A program made the translations under genes and the position numbers. The notes beneath the pieces were generated by a model. That model was not told the DNA's origin, did no database searches, and saw nothing but the letters and a program-made list of their open reading frames with translations. From an archaeon (GTDB lineage Archaea > EX4484-52 > GLR71), in contig WTCA01000003.1 of the NCBI GenBank assembly GCA_013138805.1, positions 1 through 36,299 of the forward strand: 36,299 nucleotides of DNA. The letters are read 5' to 3'. Shown piece after piece: positions 1 through 7,088 of this stretch (position 1 is the stretch's first letter; every line of letters begins with the position of its first letter).

Positions 1-2
1 AG

Positions 3-95
3 AGAAAACACTATGCTGCAATTCAAGACACTGATAGAATAAATCAGTACCAAGAGAGGGCCTGTCTTTATAAGATGGCTTTACATGAAGATTGA
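3..95 (+). CDS. Possible 3' end of a gene entering from the left edge
   Basis: The frame starting at base 3 is open from the edge to a TGA at 93-95 and reads about 30 residues with a helical, protein-like composition (RKHYAAIQDTDRINQYQERA...). It would be tail-to-tail with aspS. No domain can be recognised in so short a piece, and a chance open frame of 30 codons is quite possible. Bases 96-173, between this stop and the aspS stop, show no convincing feature. Confidence 0.3.
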   Translation, partial: RKHYAAIQDTDRINQYQERACLYKMALHED

Positions 96-173
96 AATGG
101 TATTCACCACCTACAGAAACACCAGGAGGAGTAAAAAAGGACATAATGTCACCAGAACAGCTCAGATCATATC

Positions 174-1466
174 TTATGGCGTCAATCTTTTCGGGTCTCT
201 TGGGAACAGGCATGCTTCCCTTATGTTTTCTCTAGCTGTCAGGAGCATTGTTATTCTCTCAAGGCCTATGGACCAGCCTGCATGAGGCGGTGCGCCGTAT
301 CTGAAAGTGTCAATATAGAACTTGAAGTTCTCAGGATCCATGCCTTTTGCCTTGAGGCGCTTTATCAGAAGTTCGGGTATATGGATACGCTGGGCTCCGG
401 ACAGGAGCTCTACGCCTCTGAACATGAGGTCAAAGGCGCGGCATATTTTTGGGTCTTTCTCGTCAGGCATTGAATAGAATGCTCTTATGTCTGTGGGCCA
501 TTCGGTTATGTAGAAAGGCTCATCCCAGCCGACAAGTTCGCAGATTTTTTTCTCTGCAGGAGTTGAGAGATCTTCGCCCCATTTTATTTTCATTCCTTCT
601 TTTTCCAGTATCTTGAGGACTTCTGTATATGTTATTTTTTTCAGGGGGAGCTTAGGTATCTTGAAATCTGTGCCGATAAGTTTTAGCTGGCTTTCGCATG
701 TCTTTTTTACATCGCTGAAGATGTTGAATGTGACTTCATCAAGGACATCCATCGCTTCAACGTCTGTGGCAAAGCCCATCTCAATGTCCATCTGGCGTGC
801 TTCTGAAAGATGCCTTACAGTATTTGATTTCTCAGCTCTCCAGACAGGAGTTATCATGCTGACTTTTTCCATACCACCCATGACTGCCATCTGCTTGTAT
901 ATCTGCGGGCTCTGGGCAAGGAATGCTTCCCTGTTGTAGTATGGAATCGGGAAAAGCTCTGCACCGCCTTCTGATGATGCAGCTATGACTCCTGGCGGTG
1001 TTATCTCTATGAATCCTTTGTCTTCAAGGGTTTTTCGGAAAGATCTTATTATCTGATTTTGGATAGTGAATATTGCTCTTACCTCAGGCCTTCTTAAATC
1101 AAGGAACCTGTTGTCAAGGCGGGTGTCAAGGTCTGAGTTCACCTTGCCTGTGGATTCAAGAGGCAATGGAGATTCTGATTCAGATATGATTGTTACTTTT
1201 GTAGGCTTTACTTCCATTCCGTTTGGTGCTCTGTCGTTCTTCTCTGCCTTGCCTTCTACTTCTATCACGAACTCTTTGCCTATGTCTTTTACTTCTTTCA
1301 CTATATTGTCGTCTGTCTCGCCGGTCTTTGCCGTGACCTGGACAAGGCCGTGCATGTCGCGGACTATAAGAAATATCAATTTGCCGAAGTCCCTTATCTC
1401 ATGAACCCAACCTGCGAGTTTTACATTGTCGCCAACTTTCAAGTCTTTGGAATATGTGCGTTCCAT
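174..1466 (-). CDS. aspS: Aspartyl-tRNA synthetase, archaeal non-discriminating type
   Basis: Class IIb synthetase charging tRNA-Asp, and probably tRNA-Asn, with aspartate in the cytoplasm. The N-terminal OB-fold anticodon-binding domain covers roughly residues 1-100, followed by the catalytic domain with AspRS signatures (FLDLRRPE, SPQIYKQ, and the motif 3 region SIGLERI close to the FPRDPKR end). Length 430 aa is normal for the archaeal enzyme. In the anticodon-binding domain the sequence has GWVH (His22) and RAPNG (Pro81). In archaeal AspRS, His and Pro at the equivalent sites mark the non-discriminating form, while Trp and Lys mark the discriminating form. The ORF track starts at a TTG; the ATG at 1466 is preferred because it gives the usual MERTY start and lies about 30 nt from a TATA-like box. 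It is divergent from the PurF-like gene. Confidence 0.95.
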   Translation of the reverse strand: MERTYSKDLKVGDNVKLAGWVHEIRDFGKLIFLIVRDMHGLVQVTAKTGETDDNIVKEVKDIGKEFVIEVEGKAEKNDRAPNGMEVKPTKVTIISESESPLPLESTGKVNSDLDTRLDNRFLDLRRPEVRAIFTIQNQIIRSFRKTLEDKGFIEITPPGVIAASSEGGAELFPIPYYNREAFLAQSPQIYKQMAVMGGMEKVSMITPVWRAEKSNTVRHLSEARQMDIEMGFATDVEAMDVLDEVTFNIFSDVKKTCESQLKLIGTDFKIPKLPLKKITYTEVLKILEKEGMKIKWGEDLSTPAEKKICELVGWDEPFYITEWPTDIRAFYSMPDEKDPKICRAFDLMFRGVELLSGAQRIHIPELLIKRLKAKGMDPENFKFYIDTFRYGAPPHAGWSIGLERITMLLTARENIREACLFPRDPKRLTP

Positions 1467-1496
1467 AACAATCAACTGATAATTGTTAAGAATAGG

Positions 1497-1505
1497 TTTT
1501 TAAAT
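1497..1505 (-). promoter_or_regulatory. TATA box of aspS
   Basis: On the minus strand the sequence reads CATTTAAAA about 31-39 nt ahead of the aspS ATG. This is the usual distance for an archaeal TATA box serving a very short leader. Confidence 0.45.
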
Positions 1506-1550
1506 GTTGGGGGTGTTTTTTGGGGAGATTGTGCAATCAAAAAAATAACA

Positions 1551-1559
1551 TTAAATATC
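1551..1559 (+). promoter_or_regulatory. TATA box of the PurF-like gene
   Basis: TTAAATATC is centred about 25 nt ahead of the ATG at 1579, which predicts a leaderless transcript. No Shine-Dalgarno sequence lies ahead of this ATG, which agrees. Confidence 0.5.
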
Positions 1560-1578
1560 TTTCTGTTGAAATATCATT

Positions 1579-3231
1579 ATGTGTGGCATTGGTGCGATTG
1601 TGCCAAAGACAAGATATTCTTCTTCCATATATAACATGCCGCAGACTGCAAAAGACATCCATCTTTCCCTTACTGAAAGGGGTACATCAAGCTGTGGTTT
1701 GACAGGTATTGAAAACGAGCCAAATAATCAGTTACTTAGCAGGATGAGATATGAAGGCCATTTTGCTGATGCAAAAGCAATGCAAAAATTCTATGAAGGT
1801 ATCAAAAAATTTCAAAAATTAGTATTCCAGACAAGATTCACGACAAACGGTGAGGACAGCCTGCTCAATGCACAACCTATAATCGTATATGCTGATGATA
1901 ATGATGAAAGTATAAATGTATTCAATGGATCTAATATACACCCACCTTATGCAAAAGACCGTTTTGAAGGAAACAATGTATTATGTCTTGCACATAATGG
2001 AGAGATACGAATCCCTAAAAAAGATAAGATATTTTCTGAGAGGGGATATTTTTTTGACGACTCTGAAAACCAGTCAGACAGTATGCTTCTTGCCTCATAC
2101 CTGTTGTCAGGCCTGATGGAAAATGAAGGTGATGTCGCAAAGACTATGAAAGATGCTAGAAATGATGTTAGAGGTACATATTCTATAATAGCTGATGCAA
2201 ATATTGAAGGATTTGAAGGTCTTTTTGCTTATCGATGCGGCAGGCGACCACTTGCAATCGCTAAGACTGATGATTTCTTTGCGCTTGCATCAGAGACAGG
2301 ACATCTTGTCAGTTCAGGAATAGAGGATGAATATGTAAAAACGATAGAATCTGGTGTGCTGCATACATTAATATATGAAAATGATTTAATCTCACACAAG
2401 ACAAAGAAAATCACAGACAAACCGAATCCATACTGTTTTTTTGAAGGACCTGTTTATCTTAAGAATCATTTAAGTGTCTGCGACCCTCTCCCTCCACAAA
2501 TGTTTGATCCAAGCTTTATTGAGGTCTTGAAAGGAAAACTTAAGATTGAAGATTATAACCCTTCTGAAGATGCTATCAATAAATCTCAAAAGAACCATCC
2601 GTGCATGACTGCAAGAGAGCTTATAGGGCAGTGGCTTTTTAGGCTTCGTGGTGATGAGATACCTGAAGCATATAAAACTATTTCAGGTGTTCCACGAAGC
2701 GGTCTTTCTGTTACACAAGGTTTTTCAATGGAATCTATATTACAAGGCAATCCTATACTGAACAGAGAACTTATCACTGCCATCGAATTACGGCGTGATT
2801 TTTTGAATGACCAGAAAGAAAGAGAAAAAACCAGGCCAAAAAAATTAGAATATAGAGATATGCCGGATTATCTTATATTAGGCGAAGACAGTGTTGTAAC
2901 CAGCAGAAACATTATTGATGCCATAGAGAACTGCTATGATAAGGATGCTGAAAAAATCATAGTCATTGTTGGATCCCCTCCTATAATAAAGGCATGTGAT
3001 AATGGCATAAACATGAAATATGGTCATCAATTCCCACAGAAACTATATCCTGATATGCCTGAACAATGGATAAATAACAGGGTTGTAAATAATTTAGATT
3101 TATTTGAGAAAGATGCTGCAAAATATCTTGGCATTGAAAAAGTAATCTATATGCCTCTCAAACCGATTGAGATGCTTCTAGGTCCTGCTTACTCTTATGG
3201 CTGTGTAGGCGGCGGTGGATGCAGCTGCTGA
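1579..3231 (+). CDS. Divergent glutamine amidotransferase/phosphoribosyltransferase, PurF-like
   Basis: Two-domain protein resembling amidophosphoribosyltransferase, which makes phosphoribosylamine from PRPP and glutamine. The N-terminal Ntn-hydrolase glutaminase has the nucleophile Cys2 (MCGIGAI, no propeptide), RGTSSCG at about 35, HNGE at 139-142 and SDS at 166-168. The C-terminal phosphoribosyltransferase half has a VPRSG motif near 371 and a PRPP loop EDSVVTSR near 436, where PurF normally has DDSIVRGT. Cysteines at 286 (CFFE), 473 (KACDNG) and the C-terminal cluster (542, 548, 550) fall where the Fe-S ligands of Bacillus-type PurF lie. At 550 aa it is longer than usual, and the middle diverges. 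No other purine gene is in the window, so it may be a paralogue with a changed substrate. Confidence 0.8.
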   Translation: MCGIGAIVPKTRYSSSIYNMPQTAKDIHLSLTERGTSSCGLTGIENEPNNQLLSRMRYEGHFADAKAMQKFYEGIKKFQKLVFQTRFTTNGEDSLLNAQPIIVYADDNDESINVFNGSNIHPPYAKDRFEGNNVLCLAHNGEIRIPKKDKIFSERGYFFDDSENQSDSMLLASYLLSGLMENEGDVAKTMKDARNDVRGTYSIIADANIEGFEGLFAYRCGRRPLAIAKTDDFFALASETGHLVSSGIEDEYVKTIESGVLHTLIYENDLISHKTKKITDKPNPYCFFEGPVYLKNHLSVCDPLPPQMFDPSFIEVLKGKLKIEDYNPSEDAINKSQKNHPCMTARELIGQWLFRLRGDEIPEAYKTISGVPRSGLSVTQGFSMESILQGNPILNRELITAIELRRDFLNDQKEREKTRPKKLEYRDMPDYLILGEDSVVTSRNIIDAIENCYDKDAEKIIVIVGSPPIIKACDNGINMKYGHQFPQKLYPDMPEQWINNRVVNNLDLFEKDAAKYLGIEKVIYMPLKPIEMLLGPAYSYGCVGGGGCSC

Positions 3232-3252
3232 AGTGATAAGTATGGAAAACAA

Positions 3253-3425
3253 CGGGCTTCAGAAAGCCCATAAAAATGCTAGGCATTTTTAGGGTCCCAA
3301 AAATCTATGATTTTTTAGGACCCGGGTATCTATATGACATTCAATCCTGCGGATTGAAGTCATGGTTTAATTGATGTTGTGTGATGGAGAAACAAAATAT
3401 ATAAAAAATACAACACAATTGAAAA
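3253..3425. repeat. Four-hairpin spacer bounded by a 12-bp direct repeat
   Basis: Four perfect or near-perfect hairpins follow one another: GGGCTT/AAGCCC (3254-3269), a 9-bp stem with 3-nt loop (3271-3291), a long two-part stem GGGTCC..GGACCC (3292-3323), and a bulged stem ATGAC-A-TTCAATC (3334-3363). The segment lies between two copies of TATGGAAAACAA (3241-3252 and 3426-3437), the second overlapping the NUDIX start codon. It could be a miniature mobile element, a structured RNA, or termination signals of the upstream gene. A TATA-like stretch (AAATATATAAAAAATAC, about 3396-3411) probably drives the NUDIX gene. Confidence 0.6.
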
Positions 3426-3426
3426 T

Positions 3427-4015
3427 ATGGAAAACAATCTACCTAAGCCTATCGGACCTGCTGAAGTGATGTATTCGGGAATTATCTTTGATATCATTCA
3501 TCAGAATATGCAGATAGGTAATAAGACAGAAACATATGAAGTGGCCAGGAGATCTCCAGGTGTACGCATAATGTTTGTTAATGACGATAAGATGCTGATA
3601 GCAAAAGAATACAGAGCCGAGATTAGCGGGTGGGATTACAGGCTTCCGGGAGGCAAGGTCTTTGATTCGCTCCGTGAATACAAAGAATATATTGATAGCG
3701 GAGATGAAATAATAGACTATGCATTGAAAGCTGTTGAGAACGAAGGCAGGGAAGAAGCCGGGCTTGTGGCTGATAATATAGAATATTTCTCTAAATCCGG
3801 TTCCGGTGGAAGGACAGTCAACTGGGACCTATATTATTTTGTTGTTGACAAGTTCCATGAAAATGAGGGCGGACAGATGCTTGAGCCGGGAGAGAACATC
3901 ACCTGCGATTGGATGGATTTTGAGGATGTCAGGGCTGTGCCTTGACGGGTCTTTTAAAGAGGACAGGACTGTTGCGAATGTGCTGAAGTTTATTCTGAAG
4001 GCACAGACAAAATAA
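3427..4015 (+). CDS. NUDIX hydrolase with a +1 frameshift near the 3' end
   Basis: NUDIX-family pyrophosphohydrolase, perhaps ADP-ribose or nucleotide-sugar pyrophosphatase-like. A GGK entry to the Nudix box (residues 75-77) and an EGREEAGL core (106-113) are separated by an insertion of about 15 residues, and the usual Arg of the box is Asn105. The first frame ends at TGA (3943-3945) after ..DFEDVRAVP. The +1 frame immediately continues with DGSFKEDRTVANVLKFILKAQTK to a TAA at 4013-4015, which looks like the normal C-terminal helix of such enzymes. With the shift the protein is 195 aa instead of 172. The shift site reads CCT TGA C, preceded by AGGG. It may be a real recoding site, a mutation, or a sequencing error. 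Confidence 0.8.
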
Positions 4016-4043
4016 TATAAACAGCCATCACCTTAATACTCTC

Positions 4044-5186
4044 ATGCATTTTCATCATCACATGCACAAGATTCATCTTCTGAAAAATGAGCTTTCCGAG
4101 GTATACATGAACCTTGCGCTGGAAAGTTTCGCCCTGTCACTCATATCAATATTTGTGCCTATATATATTCTTTCTGTCGGATATTCTTTTGACTACATGA
4201 TTCTTTTCTTCATGATATATTACGGATGCATCGGCATCTTTGCACCAGTCTCCGCTTCTCTTGCGAACAGGTTCGGGTTCAAGCACATCATTCTTTTCAG
4301 GACACCTCTCCTGATTGCGTTTCTTTTAGGGCTTCACAATATAGAGAACCTTATGTTCTCACCTCTTATCCTTGCAGCTTTTGGAGGATTCGGCTCGTCG
4401 CTCTACTGGATATCTATCAACTCAATCTTTGCAAAATACAGTGATAAGATACACAGAGGTACGCAGACAGGAAAGATGGTCTCCCTGCCGCAGCTTGCAG
4501 CTCTTGCCGGACCAACTTTAGGCGGCTTCATAAGCTTCATATACGGGTTCAAGATATTGTTCCTGGTAACAAGCGCAATTATCATAATATCTGTTGTTCC
4601 GCTATTCATGACAAAAGAGACAAAGCCGCATATAAATTTCTCTTTCAGGAAGATGATCAATATCAAGGCGAACCTGAAATATTCCGGATACTTCACTCTT
4701 GACGGTGCAAAATCGGTTGCTTCAGTCATATTCTGGCCGATTTTTATATACTGGGGGCTTTCGGGAAGCACGACAGGCACAGGGTTCGCGCAGACCCTGA
4801 CAGGCATCGGCGTCATCGCATTTACATATTATATAGGCAGGCAGACTGACAAGAAAGGCAAGACATCATTTATCAAGAAAGGTGCTGTGTTCCTGGCTCT
4901 TGTGTGGTTTGCGCGCATCTTTGCAAGCTCATCTTTTGAGTTCTTCATATACAGCCTTCTTGCCGGGTTCTTTACTGTGCTGATTGATGTGCCTTTTCTT
5001 GCCGCAAGCTTTGACCAGGCGAACAAGGAGAACCCTGATGAGTTTGTTGTCTTCCGCGACATCTTTATCGGTTTCGGAAGGTTCGTGTTTTTAGGTCTTA
5101 CTCTTCTTGTGTCTGATGCTGCCATGAAAGTACTTTTAGGTTTCGGTCTTGCCGGGGCTGCGAGTTTGCTATTTTTGTTTTTTTGA
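4044..5186 (+). CDS. Major facilitator superfamily transporter
   Basis: Integral membrane protein of 380 aa with about 11-12 hydrophobic segments and an MFS-like layout: a first half, a cytoplasmic loop near residue 200 (TKETKPH..KMINIKAN), and a second half. The GRQTDKKGK loop near 270 resembles the MFS loop between helices 8 and 9. The substrate cannot be told. The N-terminus is His-rich (MHFHHHMHKIH). The C-terminus stops at the last helix with no tail, and its last 18 bases overlap the convergent gene. A TATA-like AATAATATAAAC lies about 28 nt upstream of the ATG, overlapping the NUDIX stop, so it is probably transcribed separately and leaderless. Confidence 0.8.
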   Translation: MHFHHHMHKIHLLKNELSEVYMNLALESFALSLISIFVPIYILSVGYSFDYMILFFMIYYGCIGIFAPVSASLANRFGFKHIILFRTPLLIAFLLGLHNIENLMFSPLILAAFGGFGSSLYWISINSIFAKYSDKIHRGTQTGKMVSLPQLAALAGPTLGGFISFIYGFKILFLVTSAIIIISVVPLFMTKETKPHINFSFRKMINIKANLKYSGYFTLDGAKSVASVIFWPIFIYWGLSGSTTGTGFAQTLTGIGVIAFTYYIGRQTDKKGKTSFIKKGAVFLALVWFARIFASSSFEFFIYSLLAGFFTVLIDVPFLAASFDQANKENPDEFVVFRDIFIGFGRFVFLGLTLLVSDAAMKVLLGFGLAGAASLLFLFF

Positions 5187-5810
5187 GGATGTACTTAGAA
5201 ATTCATCTAATATATTGTTGAGATTTGGTGCTGAGTCTATTGATTTAAAGATTATTTTAGTATACCATTCAATTCCATCATCATTACATAAATACAGTAA
5301 TTTTGGCACTGTCGTTTCGAGAATCTCACCAAATTCATATGAACTGCAAGCAGATTTTAATGTATCAGCGTCAACAACAACTTTACCTCGTAATTTATCT
5401 ACAAGTTCTTCTAAAAGAGGCAGATTATAGTCAGTTTCTATATACTTACATTTTTTTAATATTGTTTTACCTAAGGTGTTTGATAGGCAGTCATATATAT
5501 CCTGACATTTTAATAATTCGTCTTTAATTGTAAAATCAATATGATCCTGTCCATAGAGATCTTTAACTTTCTCAATCACACTATAAAGGCTATTTATTTC
5601 GACCCATATAGAATATACAGGCATCAATGACTTCTCTTTTGCGTCGGGGAATTCAAAAATAGAATCACCAAAGGCGTAAGCTTCAAGAGATACCTCCATG
5701 ATCCTATCATCAGTTTTTGGATTTATGCCTACCAGATATGACTCTTTACCCGGCGCATTCTGTTCAGTATCTGAAAGGTCTGGTTGCGGTATCAGTATTT
5801 TAAAATCCAT
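5169..5810 (-). CDS. Uncharacterised protein, 213 aa
   Basis: Not recognised. The protein is soluble and acidic, without signal peptide or membrane segment. It has an N-terminal beta-like part and a mostly helical C-terminal half with Cys residues (LLKCQDIYDC, KKCKYIET, SACSSYEF) that form no clear metal motif. The 3' end overlaps the MFS gene by 18 bp. Base composition is more AT-rich than the flanking housekeeping genes, which suggests a lineage-specific or acquired gene. A TATA-like AGTATAAAC about 20 nt ahead of the ATG implies its own leaderless promoter. Confidence 0.6.
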   Translation of the reverse strand: MDFKILIPQPDLSDTEQNAPGKESYLVGINPKTDDRIMEVSLEAYAFGDSIFEFPDAKEKSLMPVYSIWVEINSLYSVIEKVKDLYGQDHIDFTIKDELLKCQDIYDCLSNTLGKTILKKCKYIETDYNLPLLEELVDKLRGKVVVDADTLKSACSSYEFGEILETTVPKLLYLCNDDGIEWYTKIIFKSIDSAPNLNNILDEFLSTSSKKQK

Positions 5811-6136
5811 AGAAATCAGTATGTTTATACTTAGCAGTCATATTTAAATTTATATGCATAAAATTGCTTTTTTTAAAAATATTAGGCATAAATATTGAAT
5901 AACCGAAAACTATATATACTACTTCTACCAATAAACAAATGTTCAATAAAAAGCCTTGAGAAAGGATAATCGATATAGTCGAATTCAGTCGAACCTTATC
6001 GAGACATTTATGAGAAAATTGATATGCGGGACAAACTCCTTCGGCACAGGTCCGTGAAAGATATTGTTTTGGTCCCCGACATCATCAACACACATAAAAT
6101 CAGAGAAAGGATTTAAATCAACCGCTATAATCTTTG
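5811..6136. other. Intergenic region of about 325 bp with a possible gene remnant
   Basis: The left part is AT-rich and holds the promoter of the minus-strand gene. The right part (from about 5979) is less AT-rich and carries an open frame without a stop from 5979 to a TAA at 6114-6116. Its translation (..VEPYRDIYEKIDMRDKLLRHRS..) looks like real protein, but the only ATG in frame (6024) would give just 30 residues. It may be the 3' remnant of a decayed gene. TTTAAATC at 6112-6119 is the likely TATA box of scpA. Confidence 0.4.
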
Positions 6137-6148
6137 ATGGTCATAAAT

Positions 6149-6877
6149 ATGAGAAATTCCGATGAGTCACAGGCATCTATTGAAACTGTTTCTTCTATAC
6201 CTGAAAAGCTCAACAATGACAACATAATAGACTGCCTGATTTCCGGACGATGGGAGGATGTTCTTCTGGGACTTACAAGCGACATGGACCCGTGGGATAT
6301 AGACCTTGTCGTGCTTGCAGAAAGGTTTATGGACTATGTCAGGAAGACCAAGGAAGGGGATCTCAGGATTCCTGCAAAAGTCATACTTACGGCCGCCATA
6401 CTTTACAGGATGAAGGTAGACTCAATCACTGCAGCTGAAGAGATACAGAAAGCAGAAATACTGGAAATTTCAGGAGACTCTTCAGAGAAAGATGATGTTG
6501 ACGCTTCCGGAATAAAGATACCGCCCATAAGCGTGCCTTTGCTCAGAAAGACACAGGGGAAGGTCAGCCTTGATGAGCTTATCAACGCACTTGACAGGGC
6601 GATGACTATCAAGAACAGGAGAGATGCGCGGGAAGTGTTCCAGATAGAGCTTAAGGGGGAAGATATAACCGAGTCTATCGAGGGGCTTTTTGAGAAGATA
6701 TGCGACAGGATATGTGTTGATAAGATTCTTAAGTTCTCAAGCTTTCTTGACAAGTCCGACAGGAAAGATATCTTGCGTAACTTTAATTCTTTACTTCATC
6801 TTTCCAACCAGGAAAGAGTTTTCATAGACCAGCCGGAAATGTTCGGTGAAATATATTTAACTGTTGCGCAACAATAG
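6149..6877 (+). CDS. scpA: Segregation and condensation protein A (kleisin ScpA)
   Basis: Kleisin subunit that bridges SMC heads and partners ScpB in chromosome condensation. The conserved N-terminal ScpA block is clear: a WEDVLLG helix followed by the family signature DPWDIDLVVLAERF, then a basic helix and a variable linker. A C-terminal winged-helix-like end follows (..LLHLSNQERVFIDQPEMFGEIYLT). About 242 aa is a usual length. The track uses a TTG at 6134; ATGs at 6137 and 6149 are in frame, and 6149 fits the TATA box at 6112-6119 best. The last codons lie inside the left copy of the long direct repeat, and scpB follows only after the inserted nuclease segment. Confidence 0.85.
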   Translation: MRNSDESQASIETVSSIPEKLNNDNIIDCLISGRWEDVLLGLTSDMDPWDIDLVVLAERFMDYVRKTKEGDLRIPAKVILTAAILYRMKVDSITAAEEIQKAEILEISGDSSEKDDVDASGIKIPPISVPLLRKTQGKVSLDELINALDRAMTIKNRRDAREVFQIELKGEDITESIEGLFEKICDRICVDKILKFSSFLDKSDRKDILRNFNSLLHLSNQERVFIDQPEMFGEIYLTVAQQ

Positions 6878-6907
6878 TTCTTGTTGTAAGGTGTTGTTTT
6901 TTGAATG
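6842..6907 (+). repeat. Left copy of ~65-bp direct repeat (scpA end / scpB start junction)
   Basis: The sequence matches 8193-8257 with one mismatch and one single-base indel. It contains the last codons and stop of scpA, the 12-bp palindrome TGTTGCGCAACA, an AAGGTG Shine-Dalgarno and a TTG start followed by unrelated sequence. It is interpreted as the left border of an insertion. Confidence 0.9.
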
Positions 6908-7088
6908 ATTCTGTCTCATCTTTTGCCTATGTGATCTGATATGTCTTTCCTGAAAAGGTAATCTTTATTGTTAACTTAAAATTGTTAAGAGAGGACGGGT
7001 TTGTTGTCAATCAGCCAAATTCTATTAAATAGACAGCACCAAAAGTGGTGACGCAATTATATGCATAGATGCTATTGAAAACAAGAGT

